NCBI GenBank assembly: GCA_033721095.1
Contig: JAWWBG010000036.1
Location: forward strand, 1 to 16,457
Reading direction: 5' to 3'
DNA: 16,457 bases
Origin: JAWWBG01 sp033721095
GTDB lineage: Bacteria > Actinomycetota > Nitriliruptoria > Nitriliruptorales > Nitriliruptoraceae
Shown: positions 10,526 through 16,427 of the stretch, piece by piece
How the letters are laid out: the number at the start of each line of letters is the position of its first letter
How positions within the stretch are numbered: position 1 is the stretch's first letter
Position numbers and translations under genes: made by a program
Notes under the pieces: model-generated
What the model saw: the letters and a program-made list of their open reading frames with translations, nothing else
Database searches by the model: none
What the model was told of the DNA's origin: nothing

Positions 10526-10618
10526 GTCCTTGTGACAAAGAAACCAGAAGACTGATCAGTCATCGTCATCGTCAGGGGTGTGCAAACTGGGGATGAATTG
10601 CTGTTTTGCCCGGTCAGC
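10526..10618. other. Candidate DNA unwinding element
   Basis: This stretch on the dnaN side of the DnaA-box array has clearly more A+T than the surrounding coding DNA. It includes the 10-bp palindrome ACTGATCAGT (10551-10560), a short TCATCG repeat (10560-10573) and GGATGAATTGCTGTTTT (10591-10607). The assignment rests only on composition and position. Confidence 0.35.
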
Positions 10619-10643
10619 GACCGGTTTCGGGTCGGGGAAACCC

Positions 10644-10821
10644 CGTGGACAGCAGGGCGAGTTTTCCACCATTGTCCACCGTCCGCCGTGCGCCAACGAA
10701 ACTGTCCACGGCCGGTCACAGTCCGTCCACGGATTGCGCGCACGTCGTCCACAGAGACCCGACCACCCGTCGTCAACAGCGAGACGGAGACCTCAACATC
10801 TCGTCCACATGTTTGTCCACA
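10644..10821. repeat. Array of DnaA boxes in oriC
   Basis: Nine-mers related to TTGTCCACA lie at 10662 (TTTTCCACC), 10672 (TTGTCCACC), 10702 (CTGTCCACG), 10723 (CCGTCCACG), 10745 (TCGTCCACA), 10770 (TCGTCAACA, weak), 10801 (TCGTCCACA) and 10813 (TTGTCCACA). One reversed copy sits at 10644-10652. All but that one point the same way. Start-to-start distances are 10, 30, 21, 22, 25, 31 and 12 bp, so most boxes fall near the same helical face. Confidence 0.8.
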
Positions 10822-10856
10822 CCCTGTGGGTGAAGGTGAGGATGAACGTGAGGCGC

Positions 10857-12368
10857 TCATGAGGTGCGCGCTTCCGTTCGGATGCGGTTGGTGAGCGACT
10901 GCACGGTCTCGTAGACGTCGTGCTTTTCCTGCATCAACTGCGCGATCTTCTTGTTCGCGTGCAGCACCGTCGTGTGATCGCGCCCACCGAAGGCCTCACC
11001 GATCTTCGGCAGCGACAGTTCGGTCAGCTCGCGGACCAGGTACATGGCGATCTGGCGCGCCTGGACCAGGGATCGGGTTCGGGAGGGACTGCAGAGCTCC
11101 TCCTCGGACAGGGCGAAATGGTGGGCCACCTCGTCCATGACCAGCTGTGCGGTGATCTGGCGGCTGCCACCCTCCGGGAAGACGTCACGCAGCACCGTCT
11201 CGGCCATGCTCGCGTCCGGCGGGTTGCCGTGGAGGCTCGCGTAGGCCGCGATGCGGATCAGTGCGCCCTCCAGCTCACGGATGTTCGAGTCGACCTTCGA
11301 GGCGATCAGCTCGAGCGTGTCCGGCGAGACGGTCAGCTCGTCGGCCTGGGCCTTCTTGGTGAGGATCGCAATGCGCGTTTCGAGGTCCGGTGGCTGCACG
11401 TCGGTGATGAGGCCCCATTCGAACCGGCTGCGGAGTCGATCCTCGAGCTGGGAGATCTGCTTGGGCGCGCGGTCGGACGTCATCACGATCTGCTTTTCCG
11501 CGTTGTGCAGCGTGTTGAACGTGTGGAAGAACTCCTCCTGCGTGCGCTCCTTGCCCTCCAGGAACTGGATGTCGTCGACCAGGAGCACGTCACTGCGCCG
11601 ATAGCGGCCCTGGAACGCCGACACGGAGCGGTTGCTGATGGCGGCAATGAACTCGTTGGTGAAGTCCTCGCTGGTCACGTACTCGACGCGCAGCCGCGGA
11701 TAGTTCTCGCGGACGTAGTTGCCGATCGCGTGGAGGAGATGGGTCTTCCCGAGGCCGGAGCCGCCGTAGATGAACAGCGGGTTGTACGACTTGGCAGGGG
11801 CCTCGGCCACGGCGCGTGCGGCGGCGTTGGCAAAGCGGTTCGAGGGTCCGATGACGAAGTCATCGAACTGGTACTTCGCCGTGAGCGTGCGAGACTGTTC
11901 GGGGTCGGCCTGGCCGATGGGTCGGACCGGACGTTCCACGACGGGCCCGATTCGCGGCAGGAGGTCAGACCCGTCGGCAATGGCCTCGTCGCCATCGGCA
12001 AGCTCATCGAGGTCGCGATGGCGGCCCTGCCGGGGGGGCAACGGCGTTGGGTAGCTGGCACCGGCCGACGGCGCCGGCTCCGGTTCCTCGTCGAACGGCT
12101 CGGGATCGGGCTGGACGGTGACCAGCAGCGTGATGGGCCGGTCGGCGTCCCGCGAGGCGAGGTCGGTGATGCGCGTTCCCAGGTTGGCATCGATCCAGTC
12201 GCGGGCGAAGTCGTGCGGGGCGGCCAGGACCAACGTGTCCGCACTGAAGCCCACCGTCTCCGTTGCGGACAGCCATCGTTGTTGGGCGTCCGACGTCGTC
12301 TCGTGGAGCAGGATGTCCAGCAGGCGGTCCCAGAGGGTGCGAGGATCCACGGTTGGCCCAGCGCTCAC
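10857..12368 (-). CDS. dnaA: Chromosomal replication initiator protein DnaA
   Basis: DnaA binds the origin boxes and opens the duplex in its ATP form. From GTG 12368 it has 503 residues. Domain I (about 1-85) begins DPRTLWDRLLDILL. The acidic, Pro-rich domain II linker spans about 86-160. The AAA+ domain III (about 165-385) has Walker A GGSGLGKTH (202-210), Walker B VLLVDDIQFL (261-270) and the sensor-2 segment NIRELEGALIR (362-372). DNA-binding domain IV (about 405-503) has the signature ARQIAMYLVRELTELSLPKIG and GGRDHTTVLHA. The start is fixed by GGGAGGAG (12374-12381) 5 nt upstream; the open frame to 12473 is leader sequence. The palindromes and boxes upstream suggest autoregulation. Confidence 0.97.
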   Translation of the reverse strand: MSAGPTVDPRTLWDRLLDILLHETTSDAQQRWLSATETVGFSADTLVLAAPHDFARDWIDANLGTRITDLASRDADRPITLLVTVQPDPEPFDEEPEPAPSAGASYPTPLPPRQGRHRDLDELADGDEAIADGSDLLPRIGPVVERPVRPIGQADPEQSRTLTAKYQFDDFVIGPSNRFANAAARAVAEAPAKSYNPLFIYGGSGLGKTHLLHAIGNYVRENYPRLRVEYVTSEDFTNEFIAAISNRSVSAFQGRYRRSDVLLVDDIQFLEGKERTQEEFFHTFNTLHNAEKQIVMTSDRAPKQISQLEDRLRSRFEWGLITDVQPPDLETRIAILTKKAQADELTVSPDTLELIASKVDSNIRELEGALIRIAAYASLHGNPPDASMAETVLRDVFPEGGSRQITAQLVMDEVAHHFALSEEELCSPSRTRSLVQARQIAMYLVRELTELSLPKIGEAFGGRDHTTVLHANKKIAQLMQEKHDVYETVQSLTNRIRTEARTS

Positions 12369-12373
12369 GGAAA

Positions 12374-12381
12374 CTCCTCCC
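12374..12381 (-). promoter_or_regulatory. Strong ribosome-binding site deciding the dnaA start
   Basis: GGGAGGAG on the minus strand ends 5 nt before the GTG at 12368. It is the strongest such site in the window and places the dnaA start well inside the longer open frame. Confidence 0.75.
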
Positions 12382-12407
12382 AAGCCAGGAACAGGCTCGT
12401 ATCGACC

Positions 12408-12423
12408 GTTTTCGGCCGAAAAC
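12408..12423. promoter_or_regulatory. Perfect 16-bp palindrome in the dnaA leader (operator candidate)
   Basis: GTTTTCGGCCGAAAAC is a perfect inverted repeat with no spacer, 40 bp upstream of the dnaA start codon and 27 bp upstream of its ribosome site. It is not a DnaA box. Its position suits a repressor operator or a short RNA hairpin in the dnaA leader. The cognate factor is unknown. Confidence 0.5.
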
Positions 12424-12463
12424 AGCCACCTTGCGTGTGTCGTGGCCGGCGGGACGGACTCCG

Positions 12464-12472
12464 TCGTCCACA
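12464..12472 (+). promoter_or_regulatory. DnaA box upstream of dnaA
   Basis: TCGTCCACA matches the TTGTCCACA consensus at eight of nine positions. It overlaps the end of a 13-bp inverted repeat (GACGGA-C-TCCGTC, 12453-12465) and lies next to the paired boxes at 12477-12495. It probably takes part in dnaA autoregulation. Confidence 0.6.
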
Positions 12473-12476
12473 CAAG

Positions 12477-12495
12477 TTTCCACAGTCTGTGGAAA
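12477..12495. promoter_or_regulatory. Inverted pair of DnaA boxes forming a perfect palindrome
   Basis: TTTCCACAG and CTGTGGAAA are perfect inverted copies around a single central T. Each half contains the TTTCCACA core of a DnaA box; the minus-strand copy is TTTTCCACA at 12488-12496. The pair sits about 109 bp upstream of the dnaA start, where DnaA binding would be expected to control dnaA transcription or act as an accessory origin element. Confidence 0.65.
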
Positions 12496-12649
12496 AAGCA
12501 GGAACGACCGGGAGGACGTCGTACTGACCGCGGGGAAGGGCCCGTCGCCGGTGCCAGGTGGCCGGGGAATCTGCGCCAGGGCGGCCAGTCAGCAGTGGCG
12601 GCGAACCGATTCGCACACTAATTCATCCCCTCCAGCGGCGGCAACCGTG

Positions 12650-12658
12650 TTTTCCACA
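12650..12658 (+). promoter_or_regulatory. DnaA box in the dnaA-rpmH spacer
   Basis: TTTTCCACA matches the classic TTATCCACA box at eight of nine positions. It is isolated from the cluster nearer dnaA. Confidence 0.5.
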
Positions 12659-12834
12659 GGAGCGCCAGATCGGTGCCACCTTGTCCGCTGAGCGCGCACA
12701 GCCAAGCCTCATCGTGCGCTGAAGCTGCGGTACTGACCCGTGACGTGCGTTGGCCCATTGTGGAAATGCGTCCTCCGCTCGCGCAAGGTGGGCGACCCAT
12801 CACCGACGGCGCGGTGGGGTGCGGGCACCTGCGG

Positions 12835-12864
12835 TTGCCGGTCGCCGTGCTCGGCCCCTACACT
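12835..12864 (+). promoter_or_regulatory. Candidate rpmH operon promoter
   Basis: TTGCCG (12835-12840) and TACACT (12859-12864) are separated by 18 bp and resemble a sigma-70-type -35/-10 pair. They lie about 100 bp upstream of the rpmH start, in the expected place for the promoter of the rpmH-rnpA-yidD-yidC-jag run. The assignment rests on pattern only. Confidence 0.45.
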
Positions 12865-12963
12865 TCGCCCCTCGTTGACCGCGCCCGCGTGGCGCCCCCG
12901 CTCGCTTCCTCGACACCTCCGACCTCGTGTCACCGCGTGCGGGCCCTGCAACAAAGGCAGGCC

Positions 12964-13098
12964 GTGAAACGCACGTATCAGCCCAACAACCGTCGCCGCA
13001 AGCGCAAGCACGGCTACCGCAGCCGGATGCGCACGCGTGCCGGACGTCGCATCGTCAGCAGCCGTCGTCGGCGCGGTCGGGCGCGCCTGTCGGCCTGA
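12964..13098 (+). CDS. rpmH: 50S ribosomal protein L34
   Basis: This 44-residue, very basic protein is a structural component of the large ribosomal subunit, bound within 23S rRNA. It begins with the invariant MKRTYQPNNRRRKRKHGYR and continues RMRTRAGRRIVSSRRRRGRARLSA, which fits the family's usual length of 44-47 residues. The start is GTG 12964, preceded by the purine-rich AAAGGCAGG. It is the first gene of the right-hand operon, diverging from dnaA, with rnpA 20 bp downstream, as in most bacteria. Confidence 0.97.
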   Translation: MKRTYQPNNRRRKRKHGYRSRMRTRAGRRIVSSRRRRGRARLSA

Positions 13099-13118
13099 TC
13101 TTGTCGACACCAGCCCTC

Positions 13119-13442
13119 ATGGCCGCTGAGCGGCTGACGTCCTCGCGCGACGTTGCTGCCACGCTGCGCGCTGCGCGCGTGCCCGGGCGGCTCGTCGTGC
13201 TGCACCATCGCGCGCGCCAGGACGGAGGCCCCCCACGGCTGACCGTCGTGGCCTCGCGCCGTGTCGGCACCGCGGTCGCACGCAACCGGGCCAAGCGGCT
13301 CCTTCGCGAGGCGGCGCGACACCTGGTCTGGCCTGCCGGGACCGACGTGGTCCTCGTGGCGCGTCCGGACTGCGCTGCCAGCGAACTGGGCGCGGTGGCA
13401 CCGGATCTCCAGGACCTCCGCGAACGAGCCGGTTGGTCATGA
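13119..13442 (+). CDS. rnpA: Ribonuclease P protein component
   Basis: This is the basic protein subunit that partners RNase P RNA in 5' tRNA maturation. From the ATG at 13119 it has 107 residues. ERLTSSRDVAATLRAARV (4-21) is the typical N-terminal helix region. The RNR box is ASRRVGTAVARNRAKRLLRE (45-64), the family signature that contacts RNA. The start is uncertain: the in-frame TTG at 13101, three bases after the rpmH stop, would add six residues and allow coupling, and neither start has a clear ribosome site. The stop overlaps the yidD start as ATGA. At this length it is on the short side for the family but looks intact. Confidence 0.92.
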   Translation: MAAERLTSSRDVAATLRAARVPGRLVVLHHRARQDGGPPRLTVVASRRVGTAVARNRAKRLLREAARHLVWPAGTDVVLVARPDCAASELGAVAPDLQDLRERAGWS

Positions 13443-13720
13443 GCGACCTCTCCCCCGCACGGGCACCGCTCCGATGGCTCCTCGTCTCGCTCATCCGGCT
13501 GTACCAGAAGTCCGCGTCGATCCGCAGTCCGCGTTGTCGGTTCCACCCGACCTGTTCCAGCTATGCCGTCGAGGCGATCACGGGGCACGGGGTCGTCCGC
13601 GGTGGCTGGCTGGCACTGCGGCGCATCGGGCGGTGCCACCCCTGGAATCCCGGTGGCGTCGACCACGTCCCGCCACCTGCCATCGGTGATCGGCAGCACC
13701 CACAGAAGCGAGCGGCATGA
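13439..13720 (+). CDS. yidD: Membrane protein insertion efficiency factor YidD
   Basis: This 93-residue protein is a short, membrane-associated helper of YidC-dependent insertion. The family signature is complete: SPRCRFHPTCSSYAVEAITGHG (30-51, with Cys33 and Cys39), then RRIGRCHPWNPGGVDHVPP (61-79, with Cys66). The N-terminal LRWLLVSLIRLYQK (11-24) forms the usual amphipathic helix. It starts at the ATG at 13439 inside the rnpA stop (ATGA) and ends inside the yidC start (ATGA). The three genes are thus translationally linked, in the standard rnpA-yidD-yidC order. Confidence 0.95.
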   Translation: MSDLSPARAPLRWLLVSLIRLYQKSASIRSPRCRFHPTCSSYAVEAITGHGVVRGGWLALRRIGRCHPWNPGGVDHVPPPAIGDRQHPQKRAA

Positions 13721-14820
13721 GCGACATCTGGAACGCGATAACGGGTGCTTTCGAGGCGATTCTCGTCACGATTCACGATGCCATCGAACCCCTGTTCGGC
13801 GACCATGCCTGGGGCTGGGCGATCATCGCCCTCACGTTGGCAGTCCGGATCCTGTTGCTGCCGCTGGCGATCAAGCAGACCCGCTCGATGCGCGCGATGC
13901 AGGAGCTGCAGCCCAAGATCAAGGCGCTGCAGAAGAAGTACAAGACCGACCGCGACCTGATGCGCAAGGACCCCGAGCTCTACCGCAAGCGCAAGCAGAA
14001 GCTCAACGAAGAGACCATGGCCCTCTACAAGGAAGAGGGCGTCAACCCCGCCAGTGGGTGCCTGCCCTTGCTGGCGCAGATGCCGATCTTCTTCGCGCTC
14101 TTCTCGGTGCTGCGTGGCTCCGCCGAGCTCGTCGGAACCAAGTTCCACTTCTTCACGTCGTTCGTGTCCGCCGGCACGGCCATGAGCTATCACGAGGGGC
14201 TCGAGAACCGAGTCTTCGCCGAGGACGGCACCGTCACGGAGTTCGGCACCGAGCTTGCGACCCACCTCGACGTCGGCACCGAGGGGCTCTCGAGCGCCAT
14301 CGCCAACGTCGATCCCGGTCTGGACATGGCGGTCAGTGCGGCTGGCTGGCCCGGCTGGCTGCTCATCGTGCTCATGGGCGCAACGATGTTCATCACGCAG
14401 CGCCAGCTGATCTCGCGCAACACGTCGGCGGACCCGCAGCAGCAGCAGACCCAGAAGATCATGATGTACGTCATGCCGGTCTTCCTGGCGTTCATCAGCT
14501 TCAACCTTCCGCTCGGCGTGCTCGTCTACTGGGTCACGACCAACCTCTGGCAGGTCGTGCAGCAGCAGATCGTCCTCCGCGAAGCCGCCCACGCGGGTCC
14601 CACCCCGAAGCACCCCGACCATGGCAGAGGGGACGGCGGCCGGGCCGACGGCAAGACTCGAAAGATTTCCGATCATTCGAGCGGCGCCAAGAAGCAGCGT
14701 TCTGCACCAAGAACGACGGAAAAGAGCCAGAATTCGGGCAGTCCGCCGCCGTCCGTGTCACCACCGACTCGGAAGAAGAAGCCAAAGAAGGACCACCTGC
14801 CCCCGCGCCCCGGGAGCTGA
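13717..14820 (+). CDS. yidC: Membrane protein insertase YidC/Oxa1 family
   Basis: This 367-residue insertase places proteins in the cytoplasmic membrane, alone or with SecYEG. It belongs to the short class without the large periplasmic domain. Probable membrane helices are about 33-53, 115-133, 212-229, 248-263 and 265-281. Arg44 in TLAVRILLLPLAIKQ is the conserved arginine of the hydrophilic groove. The coiled-coil cytoplasmic hairpin (about 54-108) leads to NPASGCLPLLAQMPIFFALF. The region between helices two and three (about 145-210) is long and polar. The C-terminal tail (about 288-367) is basic and low-complexity, ending near KKKPKKD, and is suited to ribosome contact. The ATG overlaps the yidD stop (ATGA), and jag follows after 23 bp. 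Confidence 0.95.
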   Translation: MSDIWNAITGAFEAILVTIHDAIEPLFGDHAWGWAIIALTLAVRILLLPLAIKQTRSMRAMQELQPKIKALQKKYKTDRDLMRKDPELYRKRKQKLNEETMALYKEEGVNPASGCLPLLAQMPIFFALFSVLRGSAELVGTKFHFFTSFVSAGTAMSYHEGLENRVFAEDGTVTEFGTELATHLDVGTEGLSSAIANVDPGLDMAVSAAGWPGWLLIVLMGATMFITQRQLISRNTSADPQQQQTQKIMMYVMPVFLAFISFNLPLGVLVYWVTTNLWQVVQQQIVLREAAHAGPTPKHPDHGRGDGGRADGKTRKISDHSSGAKKQRSAPRTTEKSQNSGSPPPSVSPPTRKKKPKKDHLPPRPGS

Positions 14821-14831
14821 CCCGCCGCCCC

Positions 14832-14837
14832 AGGAGG
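14832..14837 (+). promoter_or_regulatory. Ribosome-binding site for jag
   Basis: AGGAGG lies 6 nt before the ATG at 14844. It fixes the jag start inside a much longer open frame that runs back through yidC. Confidence 0.7.
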
Positions 14838-14843
14838 AACACG

Positions 14844-15650
14844 ATGTCTGTTCGCGGCCCACTCGAAGATGCACTCCGACGTGCCCTGGCCTCCGCGCTG
14901 GACGTCAGCGACGGCGACCTGCGCGTCACGGTCGATGCCGACGGTTGGTCAACCGCACGGAGCCGACCGGCCAAGGTCAAGATCAAGCTTGCCGAGGCCG
15001 ACGACGACGCGCCTGACGGCGGACAGGATGAGCAGGGATCGGAGGATCCAGTGAACGACCACACCGAGGAACACCCGGACGACCCGACGCCCGACGACGT
15101 CGACGCTGTCGACGAAGCGGCGCCAGCGGCCGAGGACGATGAGCCGTCCGGCAGCGCAGGGGACGCGGATCAGGCCGACGACGGTCCGACACCCGAGGAA
15201 CTGGACGAGGAAGCCGACGCCGCCGCAGACTTCCTCGAGGCGCTGCTCGATTCGTTCGATCTGCCGGGCGATCTCAAGATCCGCGTCGGCGACGACCACG
15301 CGGAGGTCGAGATCGTCGAGGTTGACGGCGGCGCGTTGATCGGGCGTCGCGGTCAGACGCTCGACGCGATCCAGGAGCTCGTGCGGTGCTCCCTCCAGCG
15401 GCAGTTCCAGCGTCGCACGCGTGTCCGTATCGACGTGGAGGGCTATCGGGCTCGCCGGATGGAAAAGCTCGAGGAAAAGACCGCTGATGCCATCGAGGAG
15501 GTCCTCGACACGGGCAAGTCGGTTCGCATGGAGCCGATGGACGTCTTCGAGCGCAAGGTCGTCCACGGCATGGTTGCCAAGCAGGACGGTGTCGACAGCC
15601 ACAGCCAAGGTCGTGAGCCCGGCCGCAGGGTCATCATCGAGCCCGTGTGA
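14844..15650 (+). CDS. jag: Jag/KhpB-type KH and R3H domain RNA-binding protein
   Basis: This 268-residue protein is the SpoIIIJ-associated (Jag, also KhpB) RNA-binding protein that usually accompanies yidC. An N-terminal Jag_N-like segment (about 1-50) is followed by a very acidic linker (about 51-128) with some 34 Asp/Glu and no Lys/Arg. A KH domain (about 130-200) has the GxxG loop IGRRGQTL (166-173). The R3H domain (about 205-266) has its core RKVVH (237-241) in DVFERKVVHGMV. Family members bind RNA and affect cell division and envelope genes in Gram-positive bacteria; targets here are unknown. The ATG at 14844 is supported by AGGAGG. The frame is open far upstream through yidC, but that part is a shadow. 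Confidence 0.94.
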   Translation: MSVRGPLEDALRRALASALDVSDGDLRVTVDADGWSTARSRPAKVKIKLAEADDDAPDGGQDEQGSEDPVNDHTEEHPDDPTPDDVDAVDEAAPAAEDDEPSGSAGDADQADDGPTPEELDEEADAAADFLEALLDSFDLPGDLKIRVGDDHAEVEIVEVDGGALIGRRGQTLDAIQELVRCSLQRQFQRRTRVRIDVEGYRARRMEKLEEKTADAIEEVLDTGKSVRMEPMDVFERKVVHGMVAKQDGVDSHSQGREPGRRVIIEPV

Positions 15651-15688
15651 GCCACGTCGTGAGCGCGACGCGTTCAGGGGGCCAGCAG

Positions 15689-15704
15689 CGTTCCACGTGG
15701 AACG
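15689..15704. promoter_or_regulatory. parS: parS-like centromere site (ParB binding)
   Basis: CGTTCCACGTGGAACG is a perfect 16-bp palindrome. It keeps the CACGTG centre and GTT/AAC arms of the conserved bacterial parS consensus (TGTTNCACGTGAAACA) and matches 13 of its 16 positions. It lies between jag and rsmG, about 5 kb from oriC and just before the expected parA-parB genes, where origin-proximal parS sites are found. Other CACGTG sites in the window lack the GTT/AAC arms. Confidence 0.7.
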
Positions 15705-15723
15705 ACTCGCGCAGCAATCGCCG

Positions 15724-16386
15724 ATGCATCCCGGCCTGAGCCCCATGCAGCTCACGGATCGCCAGATTGCCCAGCTGCGGGCCTTTGCCTCGGCGGTTCG
15801 CGAGTCGCCCCACAACCTGCTCAGTGCACGCGGTCTCGACGAGCTCGAGGATCGCCACATTGCCGAGGGTCTTGGCGTCGCCTCGTTGCTCCCCCGGCGC
15901 CCGCATGCCGTCCTCGACCTCGGGACCGGTGGTGGTTTCCCCGGCCTGGTCATCGCAATCGTGCGTCCCGATCTGCGCGTCGCGCTGTTGGACGCCACCC
16001 GTAAGAAGGTCGAGTTCGTTGCGGACGTGGCCCAGTCCCTCGACGTCCCCGTGGAGGTCGTTCACGGGCGGGCCGAGGAGGTTGTCCACAGCCGTCCCGA
16101 CATGCGCGCCGACGTGGTCACGGCGCGGGCCGTGGCACCCCTGGACCGCCTCATCCCTCTCGGGCTGCCCTTCCTGCGGCCGCAGGGACAGCTCTGGGCA
16201 CTCAAGGGAGCACGGTGGGCCGAGGAGTTGCGGACGGCCACCCCCACGCTGCGGCGGCTTCGAGCATCGGTCCTGGCCGTTCCGGACGACACCCGTCCAC
16301 AGGTGCATCCACAGGCGGCCGGTGGCGGCTTTGCCGTTCTTCGGCCGCGCATCGTTATCATCGGCCGCACCTCTTCTCGCGCCTAG
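15724..16386 (+). CDS. rsmG: 16S rRNA (guanine-N7) methyltransferase RsmG
   Basis: This enzyme (also GidB) methylates G527 of 16S rRNA using S-adenosylmethionine. The SAM-binding glycine loop is LDLGTGGGFPGL, at about residues 64-75 from the ATG at 15724. It is preceded by the expected DRHIAEGLGVASLLP and followed by ATRKKVEFVADVA and DVVTARAVAPLDRLIPL. From 15724 the protein has 220 residues, normal for the family. The start is uncertain: the GTG at 15697, inside the parS-like palindrome, gives 229 residues, and the ATG at 15745 gives 213. None has a clear ribosome site. A perfect DnaA-box 9-mer lies inside the gene at 16082-16090. In other bacteria, loss of rsmG gives low-level streptomycin resistance. 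Confidence 0.93.
   Translation: MHPGLSPMQLTDRQIAQLRAFASAVRESPHNLLSARGLDELEDRHIAEGLGVASLLPRRPHAVLDLGTGGGFPGLVIAIVRPDLRVALLDATRKKVEFVADVAQSLDVPVEVVHGRAEEVVHSRPDMRADVVTARAVAPLDRLIPLGLPFLRPQGQLWALKGARWAEELRTATPTLRRLRASVLAVPDDTRPQVHPQAAGGGFAVLRPRIVIIGRTSSRA
16082..16090 (+). other. Perfect DnaA-box 9-mer inside rsmG
   Basis: TTGTCCACA is identical to the best oriC box. Two weaker copies follow at 16293-16301 (CCGTCCACA) and 16305-16313 (GCATCCACA). They lie within coding sequence more than 5 kb from oriC, so function is uncertain. Confidence 0.35.
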
Positions 16387-16427
16387 CCCGGCGGCGTATG
16401 CCGGCCCGACCGTGTTCGTGTGGCCAC

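Larger units (their letters stand above)
10460..10856. other. oriC: Probable chromosomal replication origin (oriC), dnaN-dnaA spacer
   Basis: This 397-bp non-coding spacer between dnaN and dnaA is the usual actinobacterial oriC position. Its dnaA-side half (10644-10821) carries about nine DnaA-box-like 9-mers, best at 10813-10821 (TTGTCCACA, perfect) and 10672-10680 (TTGTCCACC). The dnaN-side half (about 10526-10618) is visibly AT-richer than the surroundings and contains the palindrome ACTGATCAGT, so it could be the DNA unwinding element. The spacer must also contain the dnaN promoter on the minus strand, but I find no convincing -35/-10 pair. No gene is supported here. Confidence 0.85.
12369..12963. 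other. dnaA-rpmH divergent intergenic region with further DnaA boxes
   Basis: This 595-bp spacer separates the divergent dnaA and rpmH genes. On the dnaA side it holds the dnaA ribosome site, three palindromes (12408-12423, 12453-12465, 12477-12495) and DnaA boxes. Further box-like 9-mers lie at 12650-12658 (TTTTCCACA) and 12759-12767 (reversed ATTTCCACA). On the rpmH side there is a candidate promoter (12835-12864). I see no convincing gene here; short open frames on either strand lack ribosome sites or recognisable protein character. Confidence 0.75.

Noticed and set aside
10920..12527. 535-aa open frame antisense to dnaA
   Set aside because: It is a shadow frame; dnaA motifs on the other strand account for the sequence.
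12618..12803. 61-aa minus-strand open frame in the dnaA-rpmH spacer
   Set aside because: It has no ribosome site and no recognisable character, and it overlaps DnaA-box-like sequence.
13563..14843. Long frame running through yidC into jag as one 695-aa protein
   Set aside because: The part before 14844 is an Arg-rich shadow of yidC. AGGAGG and the Jag N-terminus mark the true start.
16388..16404. CCGGC/GCCGG hairpin after rsmG as a terminator
   Set aside because: The stem is only five base pairs with no T-run following, and the next gene seems to start 40 bp on.
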